Assembly (NCBI GenBank): GCA_022704725.1
Contig: JAKJFV010000086.1
Span: forward strand, 1-6,744
Source: Spirochaetota bacterium
GTDB taxonomy: Bacteria > Spirochaetota > Spirochaetia > Treponematales > Treponemataceae
Length of the DNA: 6,744 nucleotides
Reading direction: 5' to 3'
Part shown: piece by piece, positions 5,141-6,744 of the stretch
Numbering within the stretch: the first letter of the stretch is position 1
How the letters are laid out: each line of letters begins with the position of its first letter
Translations under genes and position numbers: made by a program
The notes under the pieces: model-generated
The model's input: the letters and a program-made list of their open reading frames with translations, nothing else
The model's database searches: none
Told to the model about the DNA's origin: nothing

Positions 5141-5875
5141 ATGGATCCGATTCTTACGGAAGAAAAATGCTTAAATGCTTTTCCTGCTTTAAAAACTGTT
5201 CTCTATAAGGGATGCATTATCCGCTTTGCAGAAACATATTCAAACCGCTCAAATTCCGCAAACCCTCTTTACACCCGCCGGGAAGATTATGAGGATGTTA
5301 TACGTTATGCAGAAAAGCACTATGCCGATAATAAGCAGGCAGCCTGTTTTAAAGTCATAAGCACCGACTCCTATACCTCCCTCGATGATCTTTTAGAACG
5401 AAAAAGCTATGAGAAAATTCATGAAACAGATATCTTAAGCCTTCCCTTACAGTACACTCCCCTCAATACTGATATTAACATCGTTCTCTCTTCTTCTTTT
5501 TCCGATAATTGGCTTCGTTCCATGTGCGCCCTTCAAACCATGAACGAAAGCGATGCAAAAACCTGTACTCGTATTTTAAAAGCAGTACAAGTAGAAACAA
5601 TTGTCTGCTCTTTTTTTGTTAATTCTGAATTTGCCGCCTGCGGATACACTACAATCGAGAACGGATGTGCGGGCTTTTACGACATTGTTGTTAAAAAGGA
5701 ATTACGCAATAAGGGATTGGGCAGGCAGGTCATGCTTACGCTCATGAATGAGGCACACAAAAGAGGCTGCACCACAGGATACTTACAGGTCATGAAAAAC
5801 AACGAGCCGGCGTATCACCTTTACGAAAAACTCGGATTCACGTATTCCTATTCGTACTGGTACCGTAAGAAGTAA
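5141..5875 (+). CDS. GNAT-family N-acetyltransferase, two-domain
   Basis: This 244-residue protein would transfer an acetyl group from acetyl-CoA to an amine of unknown identity. The C-terminal GNAT domain (about 160-244) is complete. GFYDIVVKKELRNKGLGRQVM (178-198) contains the acetyl-CoA pyrophosphate loop R189-N-K-G-L-G194. TGYLQVMKNNEPAYHLYEKLGF (212-233) is motif B with the usual N..A..LYEKLGF ending. The N-terminal 150 residues are a second, degenerate GNAT-like domain with the signature FPALKTVLYKGCIIRFAETYSNRSNS (14-39), known in a family of large bacterial GNATs. AGAGG at 5130-5134, inside the end of the VOC gene, serves the ATG at 5141, which starts 3 bp after the VOC stop. It is the last gene of the five-gene run. 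Confidence 0.9.
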   Translation: MDPILTEEKCLNAFPALKTVLYKGCIIRFAETYSNRSNSANPLYTRREDYEDVIRYAEKHYADNKQAACFKVISTDSYTSLDDLLERKSYEKIHETDILSLPLQYTPLNTDINIVLSSSFSDNWLRSMCALQTMNESDAKTCTRILKAVQVETIVCSFFVNSEFAACGYTTIENGCAGFYDIVVKKELRNKGLGRQVMLTLMNEAHKRGCTTGYLQVMKNNEPAYHLYEKLGFTYSYSYWYRKK

Positions 5876-5877
5876 TT

Positions 5878-5916
5878 ACCACAGATGAACACGGCACCTT
5901 CGGTGACACAGATAAG
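5878..5916 (+). repeat. Dispersed-repeat-like sequence, copy 1 (CCACAGATGAACACGG...ACACAGATAAG)
   Basis: The stretch starts ACCACAGATGAACACGG and ends ACACAGATAAG. The middle, CACCTTCGGTG, can form a small 4-bp hairpin. The ends resemble the copy at 6612-6645 in the same orientation. I recall this kind of CCACAGATGAACACGGATTTACACAG sequence as a dispersed genomic repeat often found next to GxxExxY genes. Copy number in this genome cannot be judged from the window. Confidence 0.5.
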
Positions 5917-5992
5917 AGAAGCCGTAGACGACCTCAACGATAAAGAGCACCCGGAAATATCTTTATTAATAGCAGTGTTACTAGATATTTAA
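5885..5992 (+). CDS. Very short open reading frame of doubtful status (35 aa)
   Basis: An ATG inside the repeat opens a 35-codon frame ending with TAA: MNTAPSVTQIREAVDDLN, then DKEHPEISLLIAVLLDI. It has a protein-like composition, with an acidic helix followed by a hydrophobic helix. It has no Shine-Dalgarno, starts in repeat DNA and matches no family I know. It could be a remnant of a larger gene fused to the repeat, a small peptide gene, or chance. Confidence 0.2.
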   Translation: MNTAPSVTQIREAVDDLNDKEHPEISLLIAVLLDI

Positions 5993-6008
5993 AGCGTCGC
6001 AAGGATGA

Positions 6009-6043
6009 GGCGCAAAACGTTGAGCGCCGATACTAATCTTTTT
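6009..6043 (+). terminator. Weak candidate terminator after the five-gene run
   Basis: GGCGC (6009-6013) pairs with GCGCC (6024-6028) around a 10-base loop that itself contains AACGTT. A run of five T (6039-6043) comes 10 bases later. The stem is G+C-rich but short and the distance to the T-run is long, so efficiency is doubtful. It is the only terminator-like structure between the GNAT and oxidoreductase genes. Confidence 0.3.
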
Positions 6044-6078
6044 GCTTGATATTATTAGGGGTTTAAGGGGAGGCATAT

Positions 6079-6603
6079 ATGAATATAGGTATTATCGGTT
6101 CCGGTTTTACCGGTTCAATGCACGCAGGCCTTTATGCAAAAATTCACGGAGCAGTCTTAAAAGGCATCACAAGCAGAACAAATGTCAGTGCAATGGAAAC
6201 AGCGCAAAAGTATGCGGTATTCTGTTATGCGGATTACAAGGAAATGCTTGATGATGATTCTCTCGATGTAATTGATATCTGCACGCCTACAGTAACTCAC
6301 GCTTCAATCGCTGCAGAATGTATGCGCCGGGGCAAACACGTAATTCTCGAGTTTCCGGCGGTATCAAACCTCAGTGAGCTCAATGAGCTTCAGAATATCA
6401 GTCTGCAGACAGGAAAAACCTGTGCTCTTGCATACTACTCCCGATTCCAAAGTCAATACAGCTATCTTTTCGATGCAGCATTCACCGGTTCACTGGGGAA
6501 AATTAACGGCGTCTCAATTTCCAGAAAAAGTTCGGCTTTTGATCTAAACTCCGCAGCCGCCGGCATCGAAACAGCCTTTGAGTGCCGCAGTTTGTTAAAG
6601 TAG
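6079..6603 (+). pseudogene. Gfo/Idh/MocA-family oxidoreductase, truncated
   Basis: These 174 codons encode the N-terminal NAD(P)-binding domain of a Gfo/Idh/MocA dehydrogenase, a family acting mostly on sugars and inositols. The GxGxxG motif is G7-S-G-F-T-G12. VIDICTPTVTHASIA (64-78) and GKHVILEFPAV (85-95) follow. The last should be the family's E-K-P motif, but Lys is replaced by Phe92. Full-length members have about 330-380 residues. Here the protein stops soon after GKINGVSISRKSS, where the substrate-binding domain should begin. The last 22 residues (FDLNSAAAGIETAFECRSLLK) could be chance sequence or the fused C-terminus after an internal deletion. The stop is followed within 10 bp by repeat DNA. 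A strong GGGGAGG precedes the ATG, so the fragment may still be expressed. Loss of the catalytic domain makes activity unlikely. Confidence 0.8.
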
Positions 6604-6611
6604 AAACGTAT

Positions 6612-6645
6612 CCGCGGATTGCGCAGATTTACACAGATGATAAGA
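6612..6645 (+). repeat. Dispersed-repeat-like sequence, copy 2 (CCGCGGATTGCGCAGATTTACACAGATG)
   Basis: CCGCGGATTGCGCAGATTT followed by ACACAGATGATAAGA resembles the copy at 5878-5916 in the same orientation, sharing CC(A/G)C(A/G)GAT at one end and ACACAGAT(GAT)AAGA at the other. It covers the stop codon and last residues of the minus-strand GxxExxY gene, and it begins nine bases after the truncated oxidoreductase ends. Confidence 0.5.
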
Positions 6646-6744
6646 TAAATCTTTTGTATTCTAATTTTTGGGTGCCGAAATTTAGTAATAGAGCTTTTTG
6701 CATCTTTGAGGCTTTCAAGTAATTTAATACCTGAGACGCTTCTG
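6629..6744 (-). CDS. GxxExxY protein, C-terminal part, start outside the window
   Basis: On the minus strand the frame is open from the right edge of the window to a TAA at 6629-6631, giving 37 complete codons. The translation includes EASQVLNYLKASKMQKALLL (20 residues), then NFGTQKLEYKRFILSSV. This is the characteristic C-terminus of the GxxExxY family, with its pattern EAQ-L-NYLKA-(x)n-LL-NFG-(x)n-L-(E/F)-(Y/F)-KR. The family has about 125-130 residues and a fold likened to PD-(D/E)XK-type nucleases. Its function is not established, and members are often found next to dispersed repeats. The GxxExxY motif itself would lie upstream, beyond the window. The gene is convergent with the truncated oxidoreductase, and its last codons lie inside repeat copy 2. 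The frame lacks a start in the window, so simple ORF calling misses it. Confidence 0.82.
   Translation of the reverse strand, partial: EASQVLNYLKASKMQKALLLNFGTQKLEYKRFILSSV

Noticed and set aside
6042..6251. Plus-strand open frame of 69 codons overlapping the oxidoreductase start
   Set aside because: It is an out-of-frame shadow of the Rossmann domain, while the strong GGGGAGG is spaced correctly for the ATG at 6079.
1..6744. CRISPR array, tRNA or rRNA genes
   Set aside because: No regularly spaced direct repeats and no tRNA-like cloverleaf or rRNA signature were seen on either strand.

Overview
The window is a bacterial chromosomal segment of roughly 40% G+C, by eye. The gene set (HU protein, an IS256-type transposase, an NlpC/P60 lipoprotein, a PhnB-like VOC protein, a GNAT with the 'RFAETYSNRSNS' N-terminal signature, and the tail of a GxxExxY protein) most resembles a host-associated spirochaete of the genus Treponema. 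That assignment is an inference from family content, and an AT-rich firmicute cannot be excluded without a database search.

Layout. Bases 1-596 are the right end of an IS256-family insertion sequence: the C-terminal half of the transposase, cut by the window edge, and a candidate right inverted repeat. Bases 659-1565 are a minus-strand series: a 63-aa DUF3791 protein, an 89-aa unrecognised protein with a conserved-looking motif, and HU. Bases 1566-1807 are a divergent control region with two near-identical 16-bp palindromes 41 bp apart, which I read as operators. On the plus strand this leads into a short XRE/Cro-type repressor and then an aminoglycoside-phosphotransferase-fold kinase (to 2942).

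Bases 3076-5875 are a compact five-gene plus-strand run, probably one operon: short-chain dehydrogenase, NlpC/P60 lipoprotein, DUF2007-type small protein, PhnB-like VOC protein and GNAT acetyltransferase. Their spacings are 24, 74, 38 and 3 bp. They look like small metabolic, modification and envelope functions, with no single visible pathway.

Bases 5876-6744 are a degraded, repeat-bearing region. A Gfo/Idh/MocA oxidoreductase about half the usual length lies between two same-orientation copies of a CC(A/G)C(A/G)GAT...ACACAGAT sequence. The second copy runs into the 3' end of a GxxExxY gene entering on the minus strand, which has no start codon in the window and is easily missed.

The most interesting part is the DUF3791 / 89-aa / XRE cluster with its paired operator. 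It looks like a small self-regulated accessory (toxin-antitoxin-like) module. No toxin domain is visible, so that role is a hypothesis.
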